The position numbers were made by a program, and so were the translations under genes. A stretch of 64,000 bases of DNA, taken from assembly GCF_013407935.1 (NCBI RefSeq), contig NZ_JACBZU010000003.1, positions 434,001 to 498,000 on the forward strand, in the 5' to 3' direction. Of the stretch, positions 1-8,860 are shown piece by piece. How positions within the stretch are numbered: position 1 is the stretch's first letter; each line of letters begins with the position of its first letter. The DNA is from Allomuricauda sp. ARW1Y1 (GTDB lineage: Bacteria; Bacteroidota; Bacteroidia; Flavobacteriales; Flavobacteriaceae). The notes under the pieces were generated by a model. It was not told the DNA's origin, searched no databases, and saw nothing but the letters and a program-made list of their open reading frames with translations.

Positions 1-468
1 ATCCCTCTGGCGGCATTGCTGTTCGGTAAAGGGGTCAGCTTTGCGGGCGTGATGGCCTTTATCTTTAGTGATTTGGTGGTCTTTCCCGTTCTGCGCATCA
101 ATGCTAAGTACTACGGTTGGAAAATGTCATTTTTCATTCTGTTTCTATTGTTTACGGCACTGATTGGCACTTCGCTGGCCCTGCACTATGGTTTCGATTT
201 GTTGGGAATGCTGCCCGACCCAGCACAGGTCAAGATTCAGGACAAGGAACACTTTAAGATTGACTACACATTCTATCTCAATCTTGTCTTTCTTACAATC
301 TCAGGATACTTGATATATCTGGGCTTTTATAAGAAAAAGGATGTAGAACACTCTATGAGCGAAATGGCACCCAAAAGCCCTTTGCTCGAAAAGATTTTGA
401 AATATGCGGCCTTTATCTGTTATGTATGGCTTGCGAGTGGATTGATTGTAAAATTTTTAGTGAACTAA
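1..468 (+). CDS. Permease of the YraQ/DUF318 type, 5' end outside window
   Basis: The reading frame is open from base 1 and stops at 466-468, so only the C-terminal ~155 residues are present. They contain about four hydrophobic segments. A stretch reading FAGVMAFIFSDLVVFPVLRI, followed by N-A-K-Y-Y-G-W, resembles the second half of DUF318/UPF0718 (YraQ-like) permeases. The family consists of polytopic inner-membrane proteins often found near metal-resistance genes; substrates are mostly unproven. The PepSY protein gene follows 21 bp downstream on the same strand, and the copper genes lie beyond it, so a role in metal handling is likely but inferred. An apparent TTG start at 16 is an artefact of the window edge. 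Confidence 0.7.
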   Translation: MPLAALLFGKGVSFAGVMAFIFSDLVVFPVLRINAKYYGWKMSFFILFLLFTALIGTSLALHYGFDLLGMLPDPAQVKIQDKEHFKIDYTFYLNLVFLTISGYLIYLGFYKKKDVEHSMSEMAPKSPLLEKILKYAAFICYVWLASGLIVKFLVN

Positions 469-489
469 ATTACAGATAGTAAATTAATT

Positions 490-1215
490 ATGGTCAATAG
501 AAAAACAGCAAAACGGATTAGAAAATCGCACCGATACTTAGGAATTTTTTTGGGCATCCAGTTTTTGATGTGGACGATTAGCGGTATGTATTTCAGTTGG
601 ACGGATATTGACGAAATACACGGCGACCAGTTTCGGCAAGACCCAGTCGAGGCATCCGCTTTTACCGATTTGATAAGTCCATCCGAGGTAAATCTTGAAG
701 AAGCGATAGTTTCCGTAGAACTTCGGGAAATTGATGGCAAACCCTATTACTGGATAAATGACAAGCAACTTTTTGATGCCAAGACGGGTAAAGAAAAGAA
801 AGCAATTTCAGAAAGTGAAGCCTTGAAAATCGCTGAACGGAATATGTTGCCGGAACTTCAAGTAAAAGGAATCGAGCGTATCGAGCAAGTGGGAAGCCAC
901 AGCGAATATCGTGGCAGACCGCTTCCAGCCTATGTTGTCAGTTATGAAACGCCTGAAAATATCAAGGCTTACGTTTCAGAAAAAGATGGTGCGTTCCAAA
1001 CCCTACGTCATCGGGATTGGCGATGGTTCGACTTTCTGTGGATGACGCATACGATGGACTATAACACTAGGGACAATTTCAACACGCTATTGCTTCGAAG
1101 CTTTTCGCTTTTGGGGCTCATAACCGTGCTGAGCGGGTTTACGTTATGGTACATATCCTCGCCCACAATTAGAAAAATAAAAAACAAACGGGGCCGGGTT
1201 AAAAAGCCTGATTAA
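490..1215 (+). CDS. PepSY domain membrane protein
   Basis: The protein has 241 residues. An N-terminal basic stretch and transmembrane helix (roughly residues 16-38, containing LGIFLGIQFLMWTISGMYF) is followed by a periplasmic region with two PepSY-like segments, for example around residues 105-160 where SEALKIAERNML and the following beta strands occur. A second transmembrane helix lies near the C-terminus (about 204-224, LLLRSFSLLGLITVLSGFTL). This two-helix layout is that of PepSY-TM proteins, which in Bacteroidota often sit beside metal efflux or siderophore genes. It lies between the permease and the CusB-like gene in the same direction. The biochemical role is not known; a part in copper handling is inferred from neighbours. 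Confidence 0.75.
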   Translation: MVNRKTAKRIRKSHRYLGIFLGIQFLMWTISGMYFSWTDIDEIHGDQFRQDPVEASAFTDLISPSEVNLEEAIVSVELREIDGKPYYWINDKQLFDAKTGKEKKAISESEALKIAERNMLPELQVKGIERIEQVGSHSEYRGRPLPAYVVSYETPENIKAYVSEKDGAFQTLRHRDWRWFDFLWMTHTMDYNTRDNFNTLLLRSFSLLGLITVLSGFTLWYISSPTIRKIKNKRGRVKKPD

Positions 1216-1229
1216 AAGGTTGAAGAACT

Positions 1230-1376
1230 ATGGAAGTAGAGAGAAAAGAAGAAAACGGAGCGACACGTTTTGATACATATAGCGAGGGTGCCTACATCCT
1301 AGTATTCATAGTAGTATTATTTGTGCTACATACATTATTAGAGGTTCTTCTTTTTGGCCTATTCGATAAATTTTGA
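1230..1376 (+). CDS. Small single-pass membrane protein (48 aa)
   Basis: ATG at 1230, stop TGA at 1374-1376. The product begins MEVERKEENGATRFDTYSEG and continues into one hydrophobic helix of about 22 residues, ending in FGLFDKF. It lies 14 bp after the PepSY gene and on the same strand, in a gap otherwise without coding sequence. The acidic cytoplasmic head and single helix are consistent with a small accessory membrane protein of the copper cluster. No family is recognised. The reading is supported by the sharp hydrophilic/hydrophobic split and the location inside the gene row. Confidence 0.5.
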   Translation: MEVERKEENGATRFDTYSEGAYILVFIVVLFVLHTLLEVLLFGLFDKF

Positions 1377-1461
1377 CCGATGTTCATCCCTAAAACGAAA
1401 AAAAGTAAGCGAATTAATTCCGATCATTAAAAAAATAGCATAACATCTTAATTTGAATCCC

Positions 1462-3276
1462 ATGAACAAAAACATCATTTATACCGCAATAGCAGCCCTG
1501 GCCATTGGCTTATTGGGAGGGTACTTAATTTTCAAAAACTCAGCAAACGAACAGATGGCAGTAAAGGACACTTCTGACATGTCGGATAGCCATGACCATT
1601 CAAACGAGTCTGAAGCTCAAATGTGGACCTGCTCAATGCACCCACAGATCATGCAGCCTGAACCGGGCGATTGCCCTATTTGCGGAATGGACTTGATTCC
1701 AGCTGAATCAGGTGCTGACGGCCTTACCGCTGACCAATTCAAAATGACTGAAAATGCGTTGGCACTTGCGAACATACATACCACCAAAGTTGGTATGGGC
1801 GCAACTGATGGAGGTTCTCTTAAACTTTCTGGAAAAATCAGGGAAAACGAAGAGGCCAATGCTGTTCAGGTGACCTATTTTGCGGGGCGAATCGAAAAGC
1901 TTTATGTCAATTACGAAGGGGAAACCGTTGCCAAAGGAAAACTACTGGCAATGATTTATTCTCCAGAACTCGTATCGGCGCAACAAGAATTGTTGACGGC
2001 ATCTTCGTTGAAGGAATCACAGCCTCAATTGTATAAGGCGGTGCGTAACAAACTCAAGCTTTGGAAACTATCCGAGGCACAAATAGATAAAATCGAACAA
2101 TCTGGCACAACAATGGAAAATTTTCCTGTCTATGCCACTGTTTCTGGTACCGTTACCAATATCATGGTAGAAGAGGGAGACTATGTGAAACAAGGGCAGC
2201 CCCTGTATAAAATTGCCAATTTGAACAATGTCTGGGCAGTGTTCGATGCCTATGAAAATCAAATAGCATCGCTGAAAGAAGGCCAAGAAGTGAAAGTAAC
2301 CACAAATGCCTATCCGAACGAAGAGTTTACGGCAACGGTATCCTTTGTAGATCCATTGCTAAATTCAAAAACGAGGACGGTAATGGTTCGTGGCGTTCTC
2401 GACAACAAAGATAACCTGTTGAAACCGGGCATGTTCGTCGAAGGAACCATAAAGGGTTCGAAAATAACGGAAGAAAATACGTTGGCCGTACCCGCAAGTG
2501 CCGTAATGTGGACCGGTGAGCGGTCTGTGGTTTATGTAAAGCCAGATGCCGACAAGTCGATATTTGAAATGCGGGAAGTAACGCTGGGTAGTCAGGCGGG
2601 TGATGTTTACACTATTGTAAACGGACTCGAACCGGGCGATGAAGTAGTTACCAATGGTACATTTACGGTTGATGCGGCAGCTCAGTTGAAAGGTAAAAAA
2701 TCGATGATGAACAAAGAAGGGGGCAAGACCATGACGGGACACGAAGGTCATGCAGGAATGCAGGGCAATGACCAAGCCGCATCGGGCAGTAAAACAGATC
2801 ATTCAAAAATGAACGAAAGAATGGATGTTGACAAAACATTCCAAAGCCAGTTGAACGGGGTTTTTGAAGCTTATCTGGCGCTCAAAAATGCCTTGGTCGC
2901 CGACGACCCCGAAGGGGCGCAAAGTTCGGCAAAAAATGTTTCGTCAAATTTAGAGAAAGTCGATATGAAACTGCTCGATAAAGAAAACGCCCACAACCAT
3001 TGGATGACACTTCAAAAAGAAATGAAGTCTTCTGCCGATGCCATTGGTAGTACATCTACCATTACTGAGCAAAGAGATCATTTCAACCATCTATCGTCGC
3101 ACATGATTGGCAGTATACAATTGTTCGGTGTCGGCAAAAAGGTTTTTAAGCAATTTTGTCCGATGGCAAACAACAACAATGGAGCTTACTGGTTGAGTGC
3201 TGTTGAAGAAATAAGAAACCCGTACTATGGCGATGCCATGTTGACCTGTGGAGAAATTAGGGAAACAATAGAATAA
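1462..3276 (+). CDS. cusB: CusB-type RND efflux periplasmic adaptor with metal-binding and DUF3347 domains
   Basis: The ATG at 1462 (604 residues) is preferred to an upstream TTG at 1453 because it directly precedes a membrane anchor (about residues 5-25). Residues 54-80 form a heavy-metal-binding domain with C57, M59, H60, C71, C74 and M76 in the WTCSMHP...CPICGMDL pattern. The membrane-fusion core (barrel-sandwich, alpha-hairpin, beta-barrel) follows over about 90-415. A His/Met-rich linker leads to a C-terminal DUF3347 domain from about 454 with a C-P-M motif. Adaptors of this class join an RND pump (CusA) to an outer-membrane channel and deliver Cu(I)/Ag(I). No CusA or CusC gene is in the window; they may lie upstream of base 1. 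It is followed by a small membrane protein and an HMA-AraC regulator. Confidence 0.9.
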   Translation: MNKNIIYTAIAALAIGLLGGYLIFKNSANEQMAVKDTSDMSDSHDHSNESEAQMWTCSMHPQIMQPEPGDCPICGMDLIPAESGADGLTADQFKMTENALALANIHTTKVGMGATDGGSLKLSGKIRENEEANAVQVTYFAGRIEKLYVNYEGETVAKGKLLAMIYSPELVSAQQELLTASSLKESQPQLYKAVRNKLKLWKLSEAQIDKIEQSGTTMENFPVYATVSGTVTNIMVEEGDYVKQGQPLYKIANLNNVWAVFDAYENQIASLKEGQEVKVTTNAYPNEEFTATVSFVDPLLNSKTRTVMVRGVLDNKDNLLKPGMFVEGTIKGSKITEENTLAVPASAVMWTGERSVVYVKPDADKSIFEMREVTLGSQAGDVYTIVNGLEPGDEVVTNGTFTVDAAAQLKGKKSMMNKEGGKTMTGHEGHAGMQGNDQAASGSKTDHSKMNERMDVDKTFQSQLNGVFEAYLALKNALVADDPEGAQSSAKNVSSNLEKVDMKLLDKENAHNHWMTLQKEMKSSADAIGSTSTITEQRDHFNHLSSHMIGSIQLFGVGKKVFKQFCPMANNNNGAYWLSAVEEIRNPYYGDAMLTCGEIRETIE

Positions 3277-3350
3277 GGAGATGACATGTCCTTAAAGTTG
3301 CAATAGTGAAATTTACACCAGACAAATATAAATAAGAAGATTTTGGCATC

Positions 3351-3527
3351 ATGAGTCAAAAACGAAGGGAGAGAAGAATTCAACAAAGAAAGGAGAGCAA
3401 GAACACAAGAAGGGAATCTAATCGAAAAACGGGATTCTATGCTGCACTAGCGATAGTCATCTTGTTTGTAGTCACGGTCATCTTGGTGGTGTTGAGAGCG
3501 ATTTGGGAACATCGGGCCCATCTATGA
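3351..3527 (+). CDS. Small basic membrane protein (58 aa)
   Basis: ATG at 3351, TGA at 3525-3527. The first ~29 residues are strongly basic (MSQKRRERRIQQRKESKN...). One hydrophobic helix of about 21 residues follows and the protein ends R-A-I-W-E-H-R-A-H-L. It lies between cusB and the HMA-AraC regulator on the same strand. The positively charged cytoplasmic tail and single helix fit a tiny accessory protein of the efflux cluster, parallel to the 48-residue protein at 1230. No known family is recognised, and function cannot be given. Confidence 0.5.
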   Translation: MSQKRRERRIQQRKESKNTRRESNRKTGFYAALAIVILFVVTVILVVLRAIWEHRAHL

Positions 3528-3566
3528 TAATCGATAAAGTGAGTGCAATGAATTTATAATTCAATT

Positions 3567-4133
3567 ATGAACAAAATGCTGCACATTAAAAATATGGTGT
3601 GCCCAAGATGTGTTACGGCGGTAGCCAGTGTTCTGAAAAAGATGGGTATTGGTTATTCCAATATGCAGTTGGGCCAAGTTATATTGAATGATGCACTGAC
3701 GGCAAAACAAGAAAATCAATTACAAATCGAGTTAAATATGCTAGGTTTCTCCTTGATTGGTAATCGTAGGTCGCAATTGATTGAGCGTATGAAAAATCTT
3801 GTGGTCGAAAAAATTTTTCATTCACGACAAGAATTTAAGGTCAAATGGGCCGCCTATGTTAGTTCAGAAATAGGCCTGGATTATAAATATTTGAGTTCAC
3901 TTTTCTCATCGGTGGAAAGCATCACTTTTGAACAGTATATCATTAACCAAAAAATTGAAAGGGTCAAGGAACTGCTCATTTATGACGAGCTAAGCCTAAA
4001 GGAAATAGCCTATCAGTTAGACTATAGCAGTATAGCCTATTTGAGCAACCAATTTAAAAAAGTGACCGGAATGACACCTACCCAATTTAAGAAAGGTGCT
4101 ATTCAAAATAGAAAATCTTTAGATGATATTTAA
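3567..4133 (+). CDS. AraC-family regulator with N-terminal HMA-like metal sensor
   Basis: The protein has 188 residues. The N-terminal ~65 residues look like a heavy-metal-associated fold with a C-P-R-C motif at residues 12-15. The C-terminal half is an AraC/XylS double helix-turn-helix: YIINQKIERVKELL, then LSLKEIAYQLDYSSIAYLSN and FKKVTGMTPTQFKK. This architecture, a short HMA-like domain followed directly by AraC, is found in Bacteroidota metal-resistance islands, where it is expected to bind Cu/Ag through the two cysteines. Here it sits between cusB and the copZ/copA genes and is likely to control both. Metal specificity and targets are inferred from context. Confidence 0.85.
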   Translation: MNKMLHIKNMVCPRCVTAVASVLKKMGIGYSNMQLGQVILNDALTAKQENQLQIELNMLGFSLIGNRRSQLIERMKNLVVEKIFHSRQEFKVKWAAYVSSEIGLDYKYLSSLFSSVESITFEQYIINQKIERVKELLIYDELSLKEIAYQLDYSSIAYLSNQFKKVTGMTPTQFKKGAIQNRKSLDDI

Positions 4134-4222
4134 TTTCTACTATTAGGGCCGCAATAACCTCCCGAGGCAGCCATTACCCGCATATACCTTAAATAAATAA
4201 CCTTGTTATCAAATGGGTCAAG

Positions 4223-4240
4223 GTTCGTCTTTTTACGAAC
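4223..4240. promoter_or_regulatory. Inverted repeat upstream of the copper chaperone gene
   Basis: GTTCGT-N6-ACGAAC is a perfect 6-6-6 inverted repeat in the 195 bp gap between the HMA-AraC gene and copZ. It is partly enclosed by a second pair, CCTTG (4201-4205) and CAAGG (4219-4223). It could be an operator or a short hairpin in the leader; the sequence alone does not decide which. No clear TAnnTTTG element was seen beside it. Confidence 0.3.
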
Positions 4241-4328
4241 AACAGGCATTTGTAAAAAGCATTATTTTCAAGCCAAACTTTTTTAAACCACCTTTAAGAG
4301 TAAAGACTACAATTAAATAGACCATAGC

Positions 4329-4559
4329 ATGAAAAGAACATACGAAATAAAGGGGATGACCTGTAACGGCTGTAGAGGGCATGTCGAAGACGCACTTTTA
4401 AATGTAGCGGGAGTGGCCGATGTATCGGTCGATTTAAAAAATGCGGAAGCTACCGTAGAGTCGCAATTTGAAGTACCCCTCGAAAATTTACAAAAAGCAT
4501 TGGAAAATAACGGAGGACAATATAAAATACAACCCAAGAATAAAGTCGGTCAAACCTGA
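4329..4559 (+). CDS. copZ: CopZ-like copper chaperone (HMA domain)
   Basis: The protein has 76 residues and is almost entirely one heavy-metal-associated domain. The metal site M-T-C-N-G-C lies at residues 10-15, in the usual loop after the first beta strand (KRTYEIKG). The predicted betaalphabeta-betaalphabeta pattern is complete, with a short hydrophilic tail. HMA chaperones carry Cu(I) in the cytoplasm to a P1B ATPase, here most likely the CopA encoded at 5488, or to a sensor such as the HMA-AraC protein upstream. A second HMA protein follows copA, so this cluster has two. Confidence 0.9.
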   Translation: MKRTYEIKGMTCNGCRGHVEDALLNVAGVADVSVDLKNAEATVESQFEVPLENLQKALENNGGQYKIQPKNKVGQT

Positions 4560-4665
4560 TATGCGATAGTTTAGATGAGATTAACTGTCAGGCTAAAATA
4601 GTATGGGAACGATACAATAATCGAAAGTCAACGAATAATCACAATAACCAGATAAAACATCCACA

Positions 4666-5229
4666 ATGGAAGAAAATCAAAAGAAACACGATAATTATTT
4701 AAAGTTTTTTGCAATGGTTGGCACCTCAATGGTCGCCATGTTTTTTTTAATGTACACACACTCCTACCAAATCATTGACCATTTTTGGTATAGTGAGACC
4801 CGATTTTTTATGACGCTTATCATGGGCGGATCAATGGTCATAATTATGCTGCTGTATATGCTGCAAATGTATAAGGACCGAAAAAAGAATGCTTTGGTTT
4901 TAGGTTTGGGTGTTTTATTGATTGCAGGTGGAATATGGCTGGTTCGAAGTCAGGTCACGGTTTCGGGGGTTGATTATATGGAGGGTATGATTCCCCATCA
5001 CTCCATTGCTATTTTGACGAGTGAACGTTCTCAAATAAAAGATGTCAGGGTGAGGAAACTTGCGGATGAAATTATCAAGGCGCAGCGCAGGGAAATAATG
5101 GAAATGCAGTGGTTGATAAACGACATCAAGAAAAATGGAATAGTAGAAACAGAAGAAGAAAAAGAAAAGCGTCCTCTTCCCAAATTTGAAGGGTCGCTTA
5201 CCGAGGAAACGAAGAATCTGAACGATTAG
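4666..5229 (+). CDS. DUF305 membrane protein
   Basis: The protein has 187 residues with three predicted transmembrane helices in the first ~100 (around 13-31, 44-67 and 75-92). A DUF305-like helical segment follows: DYMEGMIPHHSIAILTSER (M-x-P-H-H motif) then I-I-x-A-Q-R-R-E-I-x-E-M-x-W-L-I. The His and Met residues of this pattern are the probable metal-contacting part of the family. DUF305 proteins are common in copper and silver islands but their exact role is not established. The C-terminal tail is charged. It lies between copZ and copA on the same strand. Confidence 0.85.
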   Translation: MEENQKKHDNYLKFFAMVGTSMVAMFFLMYTHSYQIIDHFWYSETRFFMTLIMGGSMVIIMLLYMLQMYKDRKKNALVLGLGVLLIAGGIWLVRSQVTVSGVDYMEGMIPHHSIAILTSERSQIKDVRVRKLADEIIKAQRREIMEMQWLINDIKKNGIVETEEEKEKRPLPKFEGSLTEETKNLND

Positions 5230-5387
5230 GAGAAGATAAGACCTGTATCGATTGTAATACTAAAGGTTTTCCGAAACTAATTTTTCTTTACCATAGAAAG
5301 GCATTTGAAATTGGAGAACCTTTTTTATGTCGCCGAATTCAAAAAATCAATTTCCAGTTTAGAAGAGGCCCACGATGCTGAATAATG

Positions 5388-5431
5388 CGTTATTATTTCT
5401 GAAAATTCTACAACTCTTTCAGCAAATAACG
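5388..5431. promoter_or_regulatory. Imperfect inverted repeat in the copA leader
   Basis: CGTTAT...CTGAAA (5388-5404) is mirrored by TTTCAG...ATAACG (5417-5431), giving a two-part stem around a 12-base loop about 57 bp before the copA start. The 258 bp gap 5230-5487 holds no convincing gene; this is its only clear structure. It could be a leader hairpin or operator controlling the ATPase gene. No U-run follows, so it is not a standard terminator. Confidence 0.35.
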
Positions 5432-5487
5432 TAACTACTTTCCCGTGTTCTATTCCGAAATTTGTGTTATAAAAAATAGAGTAGCGG

Positions 5488-7746
5488 ATGGAAACGACAG
5501 ATATATTAGACACCAAACCCAAAGGACAAAAAGCAGGAATCAAAAAATCCTTTCCGGTAACAGGTATGACCTGTGCCGCCTGTGCGGGCAGTGTGGAGTC
5601 AATATTATCGCATACCGAAGGCGTAAACAAGGCCACCGTTAATTTTGCCAATAATTCGGTTTTGGTCGATTACGATGAAAGTACTACTGAAGAAAAACTT
5701 CAGAACGCGCTGCGTGAAGTGGGCTATGATATCATTATCGATGCCGAAGACCCAGTGGAAGCACAACAAGAGCTTCAACAAAAGCATTACCAAGACATAA
5801 AAAACCGTACCATTTGGTCAGCTATTCTGACGCTGCCCATCTTCGTACTTGGAATGTTCTTTATGCAATGGGAACCTGGAAAATGGGTGTCATTGGTATT
5901 GACTATTCCTGTTTTATTTTGGTTCGGGCGTAGTTTTTTTATCAATGCCTTTAAACAAGCACGGTTCGCTAAGGCCAATATGGATACATTGGTCGCATTG
6001 AGCACGGGAATTGCCTTTCTGTTCAGTGTTTTCAATACCCTTTTTCCAGAGTTTTGGCTTAGCCGTGGCATTGAACCGCACGTCTATTACGAAGCGGCCA
6101 CGGTCATCATTACCTTTATTTCCCTCGGAAAATTATTGGAGGAAAGGGCAAAATCGAACACTTCATCCGCAATAAAGAAACTGATGGGATTACGGCCCAA
6201 AACGTTGAAGATTATTGAGGACGGCTTGGAAAAGGAGATTCCGATTTCCGAAGTTCAGGTTGGGCAGACCATCTTGGTGCGACCTGGTGAGAAAATTCCT
6301 GTGGATGGTGAAGTTTCAAAAGGGAGCTCCTATGTAGATGAAAGTATGATTACGGGCGAACCTGTTCCAGTACAAAAATCCAAAGAAGCGAAAGTGTTTG
6401 CTGGTACTGTTAATCAAAAGGGGAGTTTTCAATTTACGGCTGAGAAAGTTGGTGGCGAAACCCTGCTTTCCCAAATCATAAAAATGGTACAGGAAGCGCA
6501 GGGCAGCAAAGCCCCCGTACAAAAATTGGTGGATAAGATCGCTGGAATATTTGTTCCCATTGTATTGGCCATATCCATTATCACCTTTATCGTCTGGATG
6601 TCTATTGGAGGTGATAATGCGTTTTCTCAAGCTTTATTGACTTCTGTCGCTGTATTGGTCATTGCCTGTCCTTGTGCCCTAGGGTTGGCTACACCTACTG
6701 CTATAATGGTAGGTATCGGTAAAGGTGCCGAGAATAATATCCTTATAAAAGATGCCGAAAGCTTGGAGTTAGGTCATAAAGTGAATGCGATCATCCTTGA
6801 TAAAACGGGTACTATTACCGAGGGCAAACCCTTGGTGACCGATATTCATTGGGCTGAGAGTAATAAGGACATAAGGAAATACGAACTGATTCTTTTAGCG
6901 ATTGAAACACAGTCCGAACATCCATTGGCCGAGGCCGTGGTCAACCATTTTAAGGAACAAAATGTTCAACCCACTGAAATTGCCTCTTTTGAAAGTATCA
7001 CAGGGATGGGCGTTAGAGCCGAATTGGAAAATGGGACGCGGTATTTTGTAGGTAACCATAAATTAATGGTTAAGAATGACATTCAAATCGATGCTGCATT
7101 AAAAGAAGCATCCGAAGAGCTGGAAGACAAGGCAAAAACGGTCATATTCTTTGGCGATGATACGCAAATATTGGCAATCCTTGCCATTGCGGATAAGATT
7201 AAGCAAACATCCAAAAAAGCGATTGCCACACTACAGGATAAGGGAATTGAGGTCTATATGCTCACGGGGGATAACAACAAGACCGCTTCAGCGGTAGCAC
7301 AACAAGTAGGGATAACCAACTACCAAGGGGAAGTATTGCCCTCGGATAAAGCTGCTTTTGTAGAAAAATTACAGGCAGATGGAAAAATAGTGGCTATGGT
7401 GGGCGACGGTATCAACGATTCCCATGCCTTGGCGCAAGCCGATGTAAGTATCGCTATGGGCAAAGGGTCTGATATTGCGATGGACGTTGCCAAAATGACC
7501 TTGATAACCTCGGATTTACAATCTATTCCCAAAGCGTTGCAATTGTCAAAGAGAACTGTTTTGGGCATCCGTCAAAATCTATTTTGGGCATTTATCTATA
7601 ATATTATCGGTATTCCGATAGCGGCCGGCGTGCTATATCCCATCAATGGCTTTCTGTTGGACCCGATGATAGCAGGGGCTGCAATGGCCTTCAGTAGCGT
7701 TTCGGTTGTCGCCAATAGCCTACGGTTAAAACAAATAAGACTATAA
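5488..7746 (+). CDS. copA: Copper-translocating P1B-type ATPase
   Basis: The protein has 752 residues, normal for CopA with one N-terminal HMA domain. Landmarks: HMA motif M-T-C-A-A-C (residues 27-32), actuator loop T-G-E-P (289-292), transmembrane C-P-C (394-396) for Cu(I)/Ag(I) transfer, phosphorylation motif D-K-T-G-T (438-442, D438 phosphorylated), nucleotide-binding S-E-H-P (H478-P479), hinge G-D-G-I-N-D (639-644), and the late [15 protein letters not shown] segment typical of P1B-1 pumps. It exports monovalent copper or silver from the cytoplasm using ATP. The second HMA gene follows 21 bp downstream. All catalytic residues are present, so it should be functional. Confidence 0.97.
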   Translation: METTDILDTKPKGQKAGIKKSFPVTGMTCAACAGSVESILSHTEGVNKATVNFANNSVLVDYDESTTEEKLQNALREVGYDIIIDAEDPVEAQQELQQKHYQDIKNRTIWSAILTLPIFVLGMFFMQWEPGKWVSLVLTIPVLFWFGRSFFINAFKQARFAKANMDTLVALSTGIAFLFSVFNTLFPEFWLSRGIEPHVYYEAATVIITFISLGKLLEERAKSNTSSAIKKLMGLRPKTLKIIEDGLEKEIPISEVQVGQTILVRPGEKIPVDGEVSKGSSYVDESMITGEPVPVQKSKEAKVFAGTVNQKGSFQFTAEKVGGETLLSQIIKMVQEAQGSKAPVQKLVDKIAGIFVPIVLAISIITFIVWMSIGGDNAFSQALLTSVAVLVIACPCALGLATPTAIMVGIGKGAENNILIKDAESLELGHKVNAIILDKTGTITEGKPLVTDIHWAESNKDIRKYELILLAIETQSEHPLAEAVVNHFKEQNVQPTEIASFESITGMGVRAELENGTRYFVGNHKLMVKNDIQIDAALKEASEELEDKAKTVIFFGDDTQILAILAIADKIKQTSKKAIATLQDKGIEVYMLTGDNNKTASAVAQQVGITNYQGEVLPSDKAAFVEKLQADGKIVAMVGDGINDSHALAQADVSIAMGKGSDIAMDVAKMTLITSDLQSIPKALQLSKRTVLGIRQNLFWAFIYNIIGIPIAAGVLYPINGFLLDPMIAGAAMAFSSVSVVANSLRLKQIRL

Positions 7747-7767
7747 CAATCATAAAATTCAGAAACT

Positions 7768-7980
7768 ATGAAAACTTTAAAATTCAAAACGAATATCAAT
7801 TGCGGTGGTTGCGTCTCTAAAGTGACCCCATTTTTAAACCAACAAGAAGGGGTAGAGAGTTGGGAAGTGGACACCACTAATCCTGATAAGATATTGACCA
7901 TTAAAAGTGATGGTGCTTCGGAAGAAGCAGTAAAAGCTACCTTACAAAAAGTGGGGTTTAAGGCAGAGTCTGTAACGTAA
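7768..7980 (+). CDS. Second HMA-domain metal-binding protein
   Basis: The protein has 70 residues and is one HMA fold with N-C-G-G-C at residues 11-15. The usual Met two residues before the first Cys is replaced by Ile (N-I-N-C-G-G-C), which is seen in a Bacteroidota subgroup and may alter metal exchange. It follows copA by 21 bp and is probably co-transcribed. A chaperone or buffering role for Cu(I)/Ag(I) is likely. It is clearly diverged from the copZ-like protein at 4329. Confidence 0.85.
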   Translation: MKTLKFKTNINCGGCVSKVTPFLNQQEGVESWEVDTTNPDKILTIKSDGASEEAVKATLQKVGFKAESVT

Positions 7981-7995
7981 TACCCTCGATATGAT

Positions 7996-8802
7996 ATGGC
8001 TTACGTTATCCCCATAGGTGTCATTCTTCTTTTGATTGTTCACTTTTACAAAAAAGCACAACGGCGAAAGGTGCAGCCTTTTCCAGAGCATTGGCACGGG
8101 CTGTTGTTGGATAACGTGCTATATTATCGAAATCTTTCAAAGCAAAGGCAGGCGGTATTTCAGCAGCGAATGATGCAATTTTTGAGTGAAGTCTATATTG
8201 ATGGCGTACAATTGGAATTGCAAGAGCTCGACAAGATTTTGATTGCCGCAAGCGCTGTAATACCTGTTTTTGGTTTTGAGGAATGGCATTATACCAATTT
8301 GAGCGGAATACTGTTATACCCAGACAATTTCAATGAGGATTTGCAATTTAGCAGTAAAGATAAGTCGCGTAATATTGGCGGAATTGTGGGAAACGGACGT
8401 TTTGAAAAGCAAATGATATTATCCAAGAAAGCATTATATCATGGCTTCAAGAACCAAAGCGATAAAAATAATACGGGCATTCACGAATTTGTACATCTCA
8501 TTGATAAACTCGATGATTTCACGGATGGAATCCCAGAACGGCTGTTGGAGCACCAATACACAATTCCATGGTTAAAATTGATCCATAAGGAAATGGAAGC
8601 CATCAATGCCAATAAATCTGATATAAGAAACTATGGCGGAACGAATGAAGCGGAATTTTTCGCCGTGGCCACCGAGTATTTTTTTGAACGACCTGATTTA
8701 CTCAAGAGAAAACATCCTGAACTTTATAGGATGTTGGTCGATTGTTTTAGGCAGGAATCTAGAGTTTTAGAAAAGGAACCTTTTAAGAAACCGATTTTTT
8801 AG
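7996..8802 (+). CDS. MtfA-like zinc metallopeptidase (M90 family)
   Basis: The protein has 268 residues with an N-terminal membrane helix (about residues 2-17). The zinc site is H-E-F-V-H (H163, E164, H167) in the context IHEFVHLIDK, with the downstream acidic ligand region E-A-E-F-F-A-V-A (about 218-225). This matches the MtfA/DUF980 M90 family, anthrax-lethal-factor-like peptidases. In E. coli MtfA acts on the Mlc repressor; the substrate here is unknown, and the membrane anchor is an extra. It is the last gene of the copper row, 15 bp after the second HMA gene, and convergent with fic. Confidence 0.85.
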   Translation: MAYVIPIGVILLLIVHFYKKAQRRKVQPFPEHWHGLLLDNVLYYRNLSKQRQAVFQQRMMQFLSEVYIDGVQLELQELDKILIAASAVIPVFGFEEWHYTNLSGILLYPDNFNEDLQFSSKDKSRNIGGIVGNGRFEKQMILSKKALYHGFKNQSDKNNTGIHEFVHLIDKLDDFTDGIPERLLEHQYTIPWLKLIHKEMEAINANKSDIRNYGGTNEAEFFAVATEYFFERPDLLKRKHPELYRMLVDCFRQESRVLEKEPFKKPIF

Positions 8803-8860
8803 TCTTGGGTAGAAAATCACCACAATGTAATTGCAAATTTGGATGTTTTTCCTGAACATG

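Noticed and set aside
2365..2802. A 145-codon minus-strand open frame inside cusB
   Set aside because: It overlaps the conserved adaptor domain on the other strand and has no promoter or recognisable protein.
5280..5384. Fragment of a gene in the gap before copA
   Set aside because: A short open stretch (ending ...S-L-E-E-A-H-D-A-E) has no start, is interrupted upstream by a stop, and matches no family I recognise.
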